Below are positions 36,180-45,060 of a stretch of DNA of 64,000 bases, piece by piece. Origin of the DNA: Gemella massiliensis (GTDB lineage: Bacteria > Bacillota > Bacilli > Staphylococcales > Gemellaceae); assembly GCF_900120125.1 (NCBI RefSeq), contig NZ_LT635546.1, positions 533,344 to 597,343 of the forward strand, in the 5' to 3' direction. Below the pieces are notes generated by a model that saw only the letters and a list, made by a program, of their open reading frames with translations, did no database searches and was not told the origin of the DNA. The stretch's first letter is position 1. Each line of letters opens with the position of its first letter. Position numbers and translations under genes: made by a program.

Positions 36180-36233
36180 AGCGGTTTCCCGCTTCACTTA
36201 TTAAATATTACCATATTACCAAGTAATAATCAA
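36180..36233 (-). promoter_or_regulatory. hup promoter and leader hairpin
   Basis: TTGATT (36228-36233), 17-bp spacer, TAATAT (36205-36210) with TGG before the -10 giving an extended -10. The leader then has AGCGG-GAAA-CCGCT (36180-36193), a stem closed by a GNRA tetraloop, 25 bp before the start codon. Such a 5' hairpin could stabilise the mRNA. Confidence 0.65.
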
Positions 36234-36354
36234 GTTTTTATTAAAGAAAAATGGCGAAAAATATGTTTTTACATGATTTTATTTAATTTAGCATCATTTT
36301 TTATTTTATTTGTTAATAAATTTTCATTAAATCCAACTTCTTATACCTAGAAAA

Positions 36355-37365
36355 TTATTCAAATCTATTTAATTCTTCACTAGCTACATTTTTCATCAAA
36401 TTTTTAGCACAATCATTTATTGACAAATCTTCATACAATACTTTATAAATATTTTCTGTTATAGGCATATAAACATTATATTTTTTTGCAAGTTGATAGC
36501 AAACTTTTGTAGTTCTAACTCCTTCTGCCACCATATCTAATTTAGCAACTGCTTCTTCTAATGTATATCCCTTACCAATTAAATAACCACAATTATAATT
36601 TCTTGAATGTTTTGAAGTACACGTTACAACTAAATCTCCGATACCGCCAAGTCCTAAGAAAGTCATCTGTTTTGCACCTAGTTTTGTCCCAAGACGTGTT
36701 ATTTCTATTAATCCGCGCGTAAGTAAAGCGGCCTTAGCATTATCTCCTAATTTCATTCCGTCTATTATTCCACAACCAACTGCAATAATATTTTTTAAAG
36801 CACCACCCACTTCTACACCGATAATATCTTTATTGACATAGATTCTAAAATATTTATTATGAAAAATTTTCTGAGCTAATTTATTTAATTTATCATTTTT
36901 AGAAGCTATAGCCACAACGGTAGGATTTCTTAAAACTAATTCTTCCGCGTGTGACGGTCCGCTTAAAACTCCGACACCTTTTAATAAATTACTATCTATC
37001 TCATCTTCTATTACTTCTGACATACGTTTATTAGTTTCCATCTCCAACCCTTTTGAAACATGAATAATATACTTTGGAATATCTAAATAAACATTTATTT
37101 TTTTCATTGTCTCTCTCATTGCTTTTGTTGGAACTGCTATTACTAATACTTCACCAAACTTTACCGCTTCTTCAAGATTACTGGTAGCGATAACATTTTC
37201 AGGTAACTTTATATTTTTTAAATATCGTTTATTAGTGTGTTCAGTATTTATTTCATCCCTTGTTTTCTCATTTCTCGAATACAGTCGAAGTTCGTGTCCG
37301 TTATCAACTATCGCCTGTGACAATGCTGTTCCCCAGCTTCCAGAACCTATTACTGATATTTTCAT
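36355..37365 (-). CDS. gpsA: Glycerol-3-phosphate dehydrogenase [NAD(P)+]
   Basis: Makes sn-glycerol 3-phosphate for phospholipids. 336 residues from the ATG at 37365, chosen because GTGAGGA lies 7 bp upstream; a TTG further upstream has no site. Motifs: dinucleotide loop VIGSGSWGTALSQAI, HVSKGLEMETNKRM, GVLSGPSHAEELV, catalytic Lys in GVEVGGALKNIIAVGCGI, and FLGLGGIGDLVVTCTSKHSRN. der lies further along the same strand as in Bacillus (der-gpsA-hup neighbourhood), though interrupted here. Confidence 0.95.
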   Translation of the reverse strand: MKISVIGSGSWGTALSQAIVDNGHELRLYSRNEKTRDEINTEHTNKRYLKNIKLPENVIATSNLEEAVKFGEVLVIAVPTKAMRETMKKINVYLDIPKYIIHVSKGLEMETNKRMSEVIEDEIDSNLLKGVGVLSGPSHAEELVLRNPTVVAIASKNDKLNKLAQKIFHNKYFRIYVNKDIIGVEVGGALKNIIAVGCGIIDGMKLGDNAKAALLTRGLIEITRLGTKLGAKQMTFLGLGGIGDLVVTCTSKHSRNYNCGYLIGKGYTLEEAVAKLDMVAEGVRTTKVCYQLAKKYNVYMPITENIYKVLYEDLSINDCAKNLMKNVASEELNRFE

Positions 37366-37488
37366 ATTATTTTCCTCACTAATTTTATTCAATAACTTTT
37401 ATATTAAATTTATTATATCAGAAAAAATGAAATTAATCACTAACTAAATATGGTTATATAATAGGGAAAAAGTTTTTCACTTTTTAGT

Positions 37489-39345
37489 TTATTTTTTTAT
37501 TAATAATCTAAATGAATTTAATAACGCTATTACCGTCATTCCCACATCGGAAATTATTGCTTCCCACATAGTTGCTATACCAAATGCACCGAGCGTTAAA
37601 AATATAACTTTTACTAAAATAATCGCTATAATATTTTGGTAGGCTATATGACGTGTTTTTTTCGCTATATTAATCGCTGTAATAATTTTTGACGGTTTAT
37701 CTTCCATTAGCACTACATCTGAAGTTTCAACAGCAGCATCGCTCCCTAAACTTCCCATTGAGACACCTATATCAGCTCGTGCTAGAGTTGGTGTATCGTT
37801 AATACCATCTCCAATAAACATAACTTTTTTTCTATTATTAATTTTTATTTTTTCAAATATTTCCAACTTATTCTGTGGCAATAATTCAGCATAAACTTCA
37901 TCTATATTCAACTGTTTCGACACGTTTTCAGCTAATATTTTATTATCTCCGGTTAACATTATTGTTTTTATTTTTTTATCTTTCAAAGAATCTATGAATT
38001 TTTTGGTGTCTGCTTTTATTTTATCAGCTATAACTATGCTACCGATAAATTCATTGTTTTTAGCAATATATACTATTGTACCTAATGAATTATTTTTTTC
38101 AAAGACAATTTTATTTTTAATCATCAACTTATCATTACCAACTAATATGTTATCACCATTATACGATAAAGATACGCCATAACCACTTAACTCTGTATAA
38201 TCTTTTATTAAATCTTCATTGATTTTTAATGTAGTATAGTTTTTTATTGATACTGCTATTGGATGATTAGAATAATATTCTCCTGCTACTGCTAATTTTA
38301 GCAACTCTTCTTTTGTTGTATTTTTTACAGTGATTGCTACTACACTAAAAACTCCTTCGGTTATTGTTCCCGTTTTATCCATTACAACTGTTTCTATTTT
38401 TGTCAATAAATCTAAATAATTACTTCCTTTTACTAAGACCCCTTCTTTCGAAGCTAATCCCAATCCGCTGAAATAAGTTGTTGGAATGGATACTACCAAT
38501 GCACAAGGGCAGGAAATAACCAAAAACATACATGCTCTATACAACCAAGTATCTATATTAAAATTCTCTAAAATTAACAAAGGTATCACAATTAATAATA
38601 ATGCCCCAATAACAACAAGCGGTGTATAAATTTTTGAAAATTTTGTAATAAATTTTTCTGAAGGAGCTTTTTTGTTCGCTGCCTCCTCTACCAATTTTAA
38701 TATTTTCATAATAGAAGAATTTTGAAAAGTATTTATTACTTTTACTTCAATAACGCCGTGATAGTTAACATATCCTGCTAAAACTTTATCATTTTCTTTA
38801 ACACTGCACGGTATTGATTCTCCTGTTAAAAAAGAAGTATCAACGTTTGAACTGCCGGAAACAACAATACCGTCTAATGCAATCTTTTCTCCAGCTTTTA
38901 TTACTATAACGTCTCCTATTTTTATATCTTCCGGTTTTACCGGAACTACCCCATTTTTTTTTTTAAAATTAGTAATATCCGGTCTTAATTTTAATAAACT
39001 CTTTATTGAATTCCGAGATTGTTCACTTGCATAATCGGCAAATATTTCACCTAATTGATAGAATAACATAACCGCTACCGCTTCTGAATATACTCCTATA
39101 TAAATTCCACCAATTGTTGCTATCGCCATTAGAAAATTCTCATCAAAAAAATTACCTTTAATAATGTTTTTTATTGATTTATATAAAACATCATACCCTA
39201 AAATAAAATATACTAAAAGTAGTAATAATAAACTGTAATTATTATTACTAAATAACCCCGCTGTTATAAATATTAGTATCCCTACAACAAATCTCAATAC
39301 ATTATAAGATATTAAAAATTTTATAATATCCCTTTCCTTTTTCAT
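37489..39345 (-). CDS. cadA: P1B-type zinc/cadmium-translocating ATPase
   Basis: 618 residues from the ATG at 39345 (GTGAGG is 8 bp upstream). Exports soft divalent metals. Seen: SGSSNVDTSFLTGESIP (actuator TGE), the membrane metal motif SCPCALVVS (CPC, P1B-2 type), phosphorylation site DKTGTIT, NHPIAVSI (HP motif) and MFIGDGINDTPTLARADIG. The usual N-terminal CXXC heavy-metal domain is missing; the protein starts with the first membrane helices. It follows the ArsR-family repressor by 16-25 bp, and the repressor's alpha5 zinc-site motif suggests zinc as main substrate. Confidence 0.9.
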   Translation of the reverse strand: MKKERDIIKFLISYNVLRFVVGILIFITAGLFSNNNYSLLLLLLVYFILGYDVLYKSIKNIIKGNFFDENFLMAIATIGGIYIGVYSEAVAVMLFYQLGEIFADYASEQSRNSIKSLLKLRPDITNFKKKNGVVPVKPEDIKIGDVIVIKAGEKIALDGIVVSGSSNVDTSFLTGESIPCSVKENDKVLAGYVNYHGVIEVKVINTFQNSSIMKILKLVEEAANKKAPSEKFITKFSKIYTPLVVIGALLLIVIPLLILENFNIDTWLYRACMFLVISCPCALVVSIPTTYFSGLGLASKEGVLVKGSNYLDLLTKIETVVMDKTGTITEGVFSVVAITVKNTTKEELLKLAVAGEYYSNHPIAVSIKNYTTLKINEDLIKDYTELSGYGVSLSYNGDNILVGNDKLMIKNKIVFEKNNSLGTIVYIAKNNEFIGSIVIADKIKADTKKFIDSLKDKKIKTIMLTGDNKILAENVSKQLNIDEVYAELLPQNKLEIFEKIKINNRKKVMFIGDGINDTPTLARADIGVSMGSLGSDAAVETSDVVLMEDKPSKIITAINIAKKTRHIAYQNIIAIILVKVIFLTLGAFGIATMWEAIISDVGMTVIALLNSFRLLIKK

Positions 39346-39370
39346 TACAGTCACCTCACTTATTAATTTC

Positions 39371-39655
39371 TTATTTATGACTAATATGTTCTAAAACATT
39401 TTCCAATATTTCATAAACGTGTTTATCACTGAGTGAATAAAATACTTCTTTTCCTTCTTTTTCAGCTTTTACAATATTCCCCTTTTTTAACTGCTGAAGA
39501 TGATAAGAAGTGTTAGCCACAGTTTCATTTATAATTTCAGCTATATCTTGAACACAAAGTCTTTTTTTCATTATTAAATAAATAATATCAATTCTCCTTT
39601 TATCAGCTATTAGGTTTAAAAAATTGTATACTTTATCTCGTTCTTCTAAATTCAA
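39371..39655 (-). CDS. ArsR/SmtB-family zinc-responsive repressor (CzrA-like)
   Basis: 94 residues. Winged helix with LCVQDIAEIINETVANTSYHLQQL as recognition helices (split motif). The C-terminal alpha5 helix carries Asp-x-His-(10 residues)-His-x-x-His (SDKHVYEILENVLEHISH), the zinc site of CzrA/SmtB. Only one Cys of the CadC-type ELCVC motif remains, so it is more like a zinc/cobalt sensor than a lead/cadmium sensor. Start is a TTG at 39655 after AGAGG. Represses itself and cadA from the operator at 39717-39736. Confidence 0.87.
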   Translation of the reverse strand: MNLEERDKVYNFLNLIADKRRIDIIYLIMKKRLCVQDIAEIINETVANTSYHLQQLKKGNIVKAEKEGKEVFYSLSDKHVYEILENVLEHISHK

Positions 39656-39693
39656 AATAATACACCTCTACATTCAAAATTCTATTTGAGTAC

Positions 39694-39736
39694 ATTTTAT
39701 CATACCCCCTCTAAACATTCAAGTGTATTTTTGAAT
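39694..39736 (-). promoter_or_regulatory. Promoter and ArsR-type operator of the metal-efflux operon
   Basis: Minus strand: TTGAAT (39717-39722), 17-bp spacer, TAAAAT (39694-39699) with an extended TGA. The -35 is half of the inverted repeat ATTCAA-8 bp-TTGAAT (39717-39736), matching the TGAA/TTCA half-site pattern bound by SmtB/CzrA proteins. Binding would block the -35 element. Confidence 0.7.
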
Positions 39737-39798
39737 ATAGAAATCATTACTATTTAGCATAAATTATTTTATTAATATATCTTTTTTATGAAATATGC

Positions 39799-39804
39799 TA
39801 TAAT
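39799..39804 (+). promoter_or_regulatory. Extended -10 promoter of the small-protein cluster
   Basis: TGC-TATAAT; no convincing -35 element (the region 17 bp upstream is AT-only). It lies 28 bp upstream of the first start codon, which has TTAGGAGA. Confidence 0.55.
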
Positions 39805-39832
39805 GAAAGAAAATATTTTAGGAGATTAGATT

Positions 39833-40036
39833 ATGAAATGGTTTGAGATAATTTTAATAGACGGAAATCGCGGATTGATAAATTTAAACAATGTAATTGA
39901 TATTTGGAAAGACTATGATGCCGAGTACGCAACTTTATCACAGGTTAATGGAGATGATATAGAAATTCCCGCCTCTGAATATGATAGAATAAAACGTGCT
40001 TTGGAATTAAAAGGATATGTTTTAGGAGGTTTATAA
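39833..40036 (+). CDS. Uncharacterised 67-residue protein
   Basis: I do not recognise it. It is soluble and acidic with a beta-rich first half (WFEIILIDGNRGLINLNNVI) and a C-terminal helix (IPASEYDRIKRALELKGYVL). It has a good AGGAGA site and its own extended -10 promoter, so it is very likely real. It is followed closely by two more short genes, one membrane-anchored and one secreted, and probably forms one transcript with them. Similar short proteins with an IPASEYDRI-like tail suggest an OB or PH-type small fold, but this is only an impression. Confidence 0.7.
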   Translation: MKWFEIILIDGNRGLINLNNVIDIWKDYDAEYATLSQVNGDDIEIPASEYDRIKRALELKGYVLGGL

Positions 40037-40041
40037 TAATT

Positions 40042-40248
40042 ATGACTCGATTTTTAAAAATCTTTATAACCTTAACTATTATCACTGCTATCGGTTTAGG
40101 GATTTTCTACTACATAAATAACAGTTCAAAAGATAATAATACTGTTGATGATAAAACTAATATTGAAACAACGGTAAAAAGCGAAACAGGTTCACAAGAA
40201 GATGTTGAGGGTACCGTTGTTGCTAAACGTAGTACAGAAAATAATTAA
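40042..40248 (+). CDS. Small single-span membrane protein with acidic tail
   Basis: 68 residues. A positively charged start (MTRFLK) and one transmembrane helix (IFITLTIITAIGLGIFYYI) are followed by about 40 mostly polar residues rich in Asp, Glu, Thr and Asn. Positive-inside rule places the tail outside. The ribosome binding site AGGAGG lies within the last codons of the preceding gene. Function unknown. Confidence 0.68.
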   Translation: MTRFLKIFITLTIITAIGLGIFYYINNSSKDNNTVDDKTNIETTVKSETGSQEDVEGTVVAKRSTENN

Positions 40249-40263
40249 AAGGAGTTTTACAAT

Positions 40264-40866
40264 ATGAAAATCAACTTTAAAAAAATATTCGGAGTATTAT
40301 TGACCGGTGTTCTTATCTTTTCTTCTATTAACACTTTTACTACTAATATTATTGAAGCGAAAGGCAGCACTGTTAAACCATCTTCTATTAAATCCAGTAG
40401 TAAACCACGTACTTCCGGCAGCTCTAAAAGCAGTAAGCCGAAAGGTAAGACTTCAAGTAAATCTACCACTTCGACAAAAAGAAATTTTTCTAAAAGCTCT
40501 AAAGGAAGTTACAACCATAATTACAACAGTTATAATAATCAAAATTACAAAAAACAATATACAGATTATCTAAACAATAACTATCGTTCTAGCGGATTTT
40601 TCTCAGGTAACAGTATAACAAATATGCTACTTTGGTACACTTTATTCCACCATTCAACAACTCCACACACCAAAGTTCATGCCAGCGATCAACAAAAAGA
40701 ACTTGTTGATAATGTAAAGGATAGCAAAGTTCCTGTTTATATGCTAGAAATAAAAACAAAAGAAGGGGAAACAAAATACATTTCAGTTACAAAAGAACAA
40801 TATGATAAAGTAAAAGAAGGAGATAATATTTCTCTTAAATCAGGACACTTAGAAATTAAAAATTAA
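40264..40866 (+). CDS. Secreted low-complexity protein
   Basis: 200 residues. Signal peptide (MKINFKKIFGVLLTGVLIFS, cleavage probably near IIEAKG). Next comes a Ser/Lys/Thr-rich basic segment (about 35-85), an Asn/Tyr-rich stretch (about 85-112), a hydrophobic segment NSITNMLLWYTLF, and a charged beta-rich C-terminal domain of about 60 residues (VPVYMLEIKTKEGETKYISV, EQYDKVKEGDNISL). No lipobox, LPXTG or repeats. AAGGAG precedes the ATG. Could be a wall- or surface-associated cationic protein; I do not recognise the family. Confidence 0.72.
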   Translation: MKINFKKIFGVLLTGVLIFSSINTFTTNIIEAKGSTVKPSSIKSSSKPRTSGSSKSSKPKGKTSSKSTTSTKRNFSKSSKGSYNHNYNSYNNQNYKKQYTDYLNNNYRSSGFFSGNSITNMLLWYTLFHHSTTPHTKVHASDQQKELVDNVKDSKVPVYMLEIKTKEGETKYISVTKEQYDKVKEGDNISLKSGHLEIKN

Positions 40867-40895
40867 TTAAATAAAAATTTTCCCCGATATATAGT

Positions 40896-40944
40896 AAAGC
40901 TATATTGTTAATTATCTTTATTGAATAATTAACAATATAGCTTT
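40896..40944. terminator. Perfect 20-bp hairpin between convergent genes
   Basis: AAAGCTATATTGTTAATTAT and its exact complement flank a 9-nt loop, at the meeting point of the secreted-protein cluster (plus) and der (minus). Plus-strand tail is TATAAAATTTTT. Mostly A/T pairs, but the perfect length argues for a bidirectional terminator. Confidence 0.7.
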
Positions 40945-41029
40945 ATAAAATTTTTCTATCTAATTTGATATTGACATTTAGTATTAATATTTAGTATTTA
41001 ATTTTTATAAAATCCCTTTCTAAATTCAA

Positions 41030-42337
41030 TCAATTTCGTTTTCTTGTTAATAATTTAATTGGAGTTCCTTCAAAGTTGAATGAATCTCTTATTCTATTTT
41101 CTAAAAATCTCTCATAAGAAAAGTGCATTAATTCCGGATAATTAACAAAAAATACAAATGTCGGTGGGTTAATAGCAACCTGAGAAGCATAAAAAATATT
41201 TAGACGTTTCCCTTTGTCCATTGGAGTAGGGTTCATAGATACCGCATCTACAACAACTTCATTAAGTGTTGAAGATTGAATACGGCGTTGTCTATTTTCA
41301 TAAGATTCTTTTATCAATGGAAAAATATTAAATACTCGTTGTTTAGTTTTTGCTGAAACATAAATGATTTTAGCATAATCTAAATATGCAAAACTATCAC
41401 GAATTTTTTCATTAAATTCGTTCATAGTTTTATCATCTTTAATTATCGCATCCCATTTATTAACAACAATAATAACACCTTTACCTGATTCATGAGCATA
41501 TCCTGCTACTCGTTTATCCTGTTCAATTATTCCCTCTTCTGCATTTAAAACTACCAAGACAACATCAGAACGCTCAATTGCTTTTAACGAACGTAATACT
41601 GAATATTTTTCACAATTTTCATATACTTTACCACGTTTTCTTATTCCCGCTGTATCAATTACTACATATTCATCACCATCATGAACAAAATCGGTATCAA
41701 TCGCATCACGTGTAGTTCCTGCTATTTCAGAAGCTATAACACGCTCTTTCCCTAAAATAACGTTAATCAAACTTGATTTTCCTACATTTGGTCTTCCTAT
41801 TAATGAAAATCTGATTTTTTTATCCTCTATTTTTTCGTCAACTACTTTGAAATTTTTACAAACTTCATCAAGTAAATCTCCTATACCCAAGCCGTGTGAA
41901 CCTGAAATCGGGAACGGCTCTCCAAATCCTAGTGAATAAAAATCATAAATCATGTGATTCATATCAAAATTATCAATTTTATTAACGGCAAGTATTACAG
42001 GTTTATCAGTTTTATATAACAACTTGGCTACTTCTTCATCGTCGGCAGTAACACCATCACGTCCATTAGTTAAGAAAATAATAACATCCGCCTCATCTAT
42101 CGCTAGTTCCGCCTGTGCTCTAATTTGTTTTTGAAAAGGTGTATTTTCCAATTCAATCCCACCTGTATCAATCATAAAGAATGAATAATTTAACCATTCT
42201 GCTTTTGAGTATATTCTATCACGAGTTACACCCGCAACGTCTTCTACTATCGAAAGACGATCACCTATTATTTTATTAAAAATAGTAGACTTTCCTACAT
42301 TTGGTCTTCCAATAATAGCTACTGTTGGTTTTGCCAT
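41030..42337 (-). CDS. der: Ribosome-associated GTPase Der (EngA)
   Basis: Tandem-GTPase 50S assembly factor, 435 residues. First G domain: [21 protein letters not shown]; second: [24 protein letters not shown]. The C-terminal KH-like domain holds [20 protein letters not shown] and [11 protein letters not shown] use the ATG at 42337 (AAGGAGGA 9 bp upstream); an upstream in-frame start would add 15 residues without a site. It is downstream of rpsA, as in Bacillus ypfD-der. Confidence 0.97.
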   Translation of the reverse strand: MAKPTVAIIGRPNVGKSTIFNKIIGDRLSIVEDVAGVTRDRIYSKAEWLNYSFFMIDTGGIELENTPFQKQIRAQAELAIDEADVIIFLTNGRDGVTADDEEVAKLLYKTDKPVILAVNKIDNFDMNHMIYDFYSLGFGEPFPISGSHGLGIGDLLDEVCKNFKVVDEKIEDKKIRFSLIGRPNVGKSSLINVILGKERVIASEIAGTTRDAIDTDFVHDGDEYVVIDTAGIRKRGKVYENCEKYSVLRSLKAIERSDVVLVVLNAEEGIIEQDKRVAGYAHESGKGVIIVVNKWDAIIKDDKTMNEFNEKIRDSFAYLDYAKIIYVSAKTKQRVFNIFPLIKESYENRQRRIQSSTLNEVVVDAVSMNPTPMDKGKRLNIFYASQVAINPPTFVFFVNYPELMHFSYERFLENRIRDSFNFEGTPIKLLTRKRN

Positions 42338-42380
42338 TACACAATTCCTCCTTAGCTTTTTTACAAAATATCTTCCATTC

Positions 42381-42428
42381 AAAAAATAATAGCAATAGAC
42401 AAATTTTTAATCTACTGCCATTATTTTT
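42381..42428 (-). terminator. Hairpin between rpsA and der
   Basis: Imperfect stem AATAATGGCAGTAGA / TCTATTGCTATTATTTTTT on the minus strand, ending in a T-run. Likely attenuates rpsA transcription before der. Confidence 0.6.
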
Positions 42429-42445
42429 AATCATACTTGTTAAAA

Positions 42446-43654
42446 TTAAAGTTCAATTTCTTTAAATTTATCTGCAACGCTGAATGAAGTATCCTCATCT
42501 TTTAAATATGAAGTGTCAAATTCCGACTCTTTCTCCTCTTTAGGCGCAACCGGTTTTTCTATTAAATCTTTAATTGTTAAAGATAATCTTTCATTTTCAA
42601 AGTCTACATCTAATACTTTAACATTTACTTTATCACCGGCTTTTAATACATCTGTCACATTATTTACTCTTTCATGAGAAATTTGTGAAATATGTACTAA
42701 ACCTTCAACATCTTCCATCACTTCAACAAATGCACCGAAATCAGTTGTATTACGAACAATACCCTCTAGTACATCGCCTACTTTTATTGTGCCACGTGCA
42801 ATTTCCCATTGTGTTGGCAATAATGCTTTTGCTGATAGAGAAACTTTACCTTTTTCTTTATCAAGAGAAATAATCGCCACTTTTATAACATCACCGACGC
42901 TTACTACCTCTGATAATTCATTAAAACGTTTGTGTGATACTTCTGAAATATGTAGTAACCCGTCAATTTCTCCAATATTAACAAATGCACCGAAACTTGC
43001 AAGTCTTCTCACCGTTCCTTCTACAACATCACCTACTTTCAAGTTTTCAAATGCTTCTGCTAATTTTCTAGCTGCTTCCTCTTCTAAAATAGCTTTTCTA
43101 TTTAAGATAATTTTATTTTTAGATTTATCCACTTCTTCAATTTTAAAAGTGAACTCTTTCCCAACGAAATCTGATAAATCTCTTCTAAATCTAATGTCAA
43201 TATAAGAACCCGGAATAAATGCACGTAGTCCATCCACCTCAGCCAATAAACCACCTTTAGTTTGTGCAGAAACAGTTGCAGTAACATATTCCCCATTTTC
43301 GAATTTTTCTAATATCTGTTTCCATGATAACTCTATAAGTTTTCTATACTCAGCATTTTCTAAAATTCGATGAGATAAATAAATTACTCCCGGTACATCT
43401 TCTTTTCTTTTTTCACGATCAACACGAATACCTGTTACCTGTGCTTCTATTTCATCACCAACTGATAATACTTCTTCAATATTTTCAAACGGCTTTCTAG
43501 TGATCTGATTTCGTAAAATAACGCAGTCATATTGTGCCCCTGCAACATCTACATACACTTTATCTTCATCAATTTTAGATACTGTACCAGTTACTTTATC
43601 TCCTTTTTTTAACATTTCTGAACTGTTTAATAATTCCTCAAATGAAGTTGTCAT
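42446..43654 (-). CDS. rpsA: 30S ribosomal protein S1 (four-S1-domain form)
   Basis: 402 residues with four S1 domains starting near residues 17, 105, 190 and 275 (for example GDVVEGTVRRLASFGAFVNI and GDVLEGIVRNTTDFGAFVEV). Gram-positive S1 homologues have four domains instead of six; this form (YpfD type) is not essential for translation in B. subtilis. A strong promoter (43696-43724) and an excellent ribosome binding site CAGGAGGA suggest high expression. Located upstream of der. Confidence 0.94.
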   Translation of the reverse strand: MTTSFEELLNSSEMLKKGDKVTGTVSKIDEDKVYVDVAGAQYDCVILRNQITRKPFENIEEVLSVGDEIEAQVTGIRVDREKRKEDVPGVIYLSHRILENAEYRKLIELSWKQILEKFENGEYVTATVSAQTKGGLLAEVDGLRAFIPGSYIDIRFRRDLSDFVGKEFTFKIEEVDKSKNKIILNRKAILEEEAARKLAEAFENLKVGDVVEGTVRRLASFGAFVNIGEIDGLLHISEVSHKRFNELSEVVSVGDVIKVAIISLDKEKGKVSLSAKALLPTQWEIARGTIKVGDVLEGIVRNTTDFGAFVEVMEDVEGLVHISQISHERVNNVTDVLKAGDKVNVKVLDVDFENERLSLTIKDLIEKPVAPKEEKESEFDTSYLKDEDTSFSVADKFKEIEL

Positions 43655-43695
43655 TACTTCTAATCCTCCTGTGCTTACAATACATACTATCCTAT

Positions 43696-43724
43696 ATTAT
43701 ACATCAAAACTAAACTATTGTCAT
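43696..43724 (-). promoter_or_regulatory. rpsA promoter
   Basis: ATGACA (43719-43724), 17-bp spacer, TATAAT (43696-43701). It begins 11 bp upstream of the trmD stop codon end, so rpsA has its own promoter after the rimM-trmD pair. Confidence 0.8.
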
Positions 43725-43734
43725 TCTTTTTACG

Positions 43735-44466
43735 TTAATTTTTTAATTCTTTTTTTATTTGTTCAAGAAGCATTTCTTCTTCAGTGTCTAATTCATAGGT
43801 TTCTAACAAATCCGGTCTTCTTAAATAAGTTCGTTTCAGACTTTCTTTTTTACGATATATTTCTATATTTTTATGATGTCCTGATGTCAATATGCCCGGT
43901 ACTGACATTCCTTTATAATCTTTTGGTCTGGTATATTGCGGATATTCTAATAAACCTGTTGAAAATGAGTCATCTTTATGCGACTCCTCCTTTCCTAATA
44001 CATTCGGTACTAATCTGACTATACTGTCAATCATAGCCATAGCTGCGAATTCTCCACCCGTCAAAATAAAATCACCAATAGATAGTTCGTCAGTTACCAA
44101 ATATTCCCTAATTCTTTCATCATATCCTTCATAATGCCCACAAATAAATATTAGGTGATCTTCTTTTGATAATTCTTCAGCTTTTTTTTGATTAAATCTT
44201 TCTCCTTGCGGACAAAGTAATATTATTCTAGTTTTAGAATGTTTTCTTAAACTTTCTACAGCATTAAATATCGGTTCCGGTTTTAATACCATTCCTTGTC
44301 CTCCGCCAAATGGATAATCATCTACCTGATTATGCTTATTACCGGAAAATTTTCGATAATCAACTGTATTTATATTTACTAAATTTTTTTCTCTCGCTTT
44401 TCCTAAAATTGAATGATTTAATGAATCAAACATATCCGGAAATAAAGTTAATATATCTATCTTCAT
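43735..44466 (-). CDS. trmD: tRNA (guanine37-N1)-methyltransferase TrmD
   Basis: SPOUT methyltransferase that makes m1G37 and prevents frameshifting. 243 residues: [35 protein letters not shown], the knot with [31 protein letters not shown], and [19 protein letters not shown]. The ATG overlaps the rimM stop by one base. The usual flanking rpsP and rplS genes are absent here. Confidence 0.97.
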   Translation of the reverse strand: MKIDILTLFPDMFDSLNHSILGKAREKNLVNINTVDYRKFSGNKHNQVDDYPFGGGQGMVLKPEPIFNAVESLRKHSKTRIILLCPQGERFNQKKAEELSKEDHLIFICGHYEGYDERIREYLVTDELSIGDFILTGGEFAAMAMIDSIVRLVPNVLGKEESHKDDSFSTGLLEYPQYTRPKDYKGMSVPGILTSGHHKNIEIYRKKESLKRTYLRRPDLLETYELDTEEEMLLEQIKKELKN

Positions 44467-44975
44467 TAATCAATTAATCCTTCCATTAATTCGATTTCAA
44501 TTTTTTTATTTATTACATCAATATTTTTTACTACGTCTTCAATATAAGGTATAAGAAATTCTTTCCCGTTTTCTGCTTTTACTACCCAAACATCATTAGC
44601 TCCCGGAGTTAAAATCTCGGATATTTCTCCTAATTTTTCTCCATGTTCATCATATACCCTACAACCTATTATTTCATAAAAATAAAATTCATTTTCCTTT
44701 AGTTCATCGATATTTTCAGAATCAATTTTTATTTGCATATTTTTCAATTTTTCCGCTTCTTCTATTGTGTCAATCCCCTCAAATTTAACTAAAAGTGAAT
44801 TTTTATGATTTCGATAGTTTTCTACTGAAACTTCCCTAATCACCCGATTACCTTGGGTAATAAGAAGCTTACTTCCTTTTGAAAAACGTCTTTTTTCAAA
44901 ATCAGTAGAAGAAATTACCTTAACTTCTCCTTTTAGTGAATGGGTATTTACTATTTTTCCTACTTTTAAACGCAT
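44466..44975 (-). CDS. rimM: 16S rRNA-processing protein RimM
   Basis: 30S assembly factor, 169 residues. The N-terminal beta-barrel starts [19 protein letters not shown]; the C-terminal PRC barrel has [16 protein letters not shown] and the NDVWVV and [20 protein letters not shown] segments. AAAGGAGA precedes the ATG. It forms a coupled pair with trmD. The phosphonate-type transporter genes end 85 bp upstream. Confidence 0.96.
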   Translation of the reverse strand: MRLKVGKIVNTHSLKGEVKVISSTDFEKRRFSKGSKLLITQGNRVIREVSVENYRNHKNSLLVKFEGIDTIEEAEKLKNMQIKIDSENIDELKENEFYFYEIIGCRVYDEHGEKLGEISEILTPGANDVWVVKAENGKEFLIPYIEDVVKNIDVINKKIEIELMEGLID

Positions 44976-45060
44976 TAAAATCTCCTTTAATATTTATTAT
45001 ATCAATGTTAAATAATATTTTTACAATAGTAATCTATGCCTTAGTTGTCACAACATAATG

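Noticed and set aside
40307-40573. 88-codon alternative frame inside the secreted-protein gene
   Set aside because: It overlaps the better-supported frame that has a signal peptide and ribosome binding site. It is Leu-rich only because the Ser/Lys-rich codons are read out of frame, and it has no start site.
42789-43205. 138-codon antisense frame within rpsA
   Set aside because: Ser/Thr/Pro-rich translation of the complement of conserved S1 domains, with no start signal.
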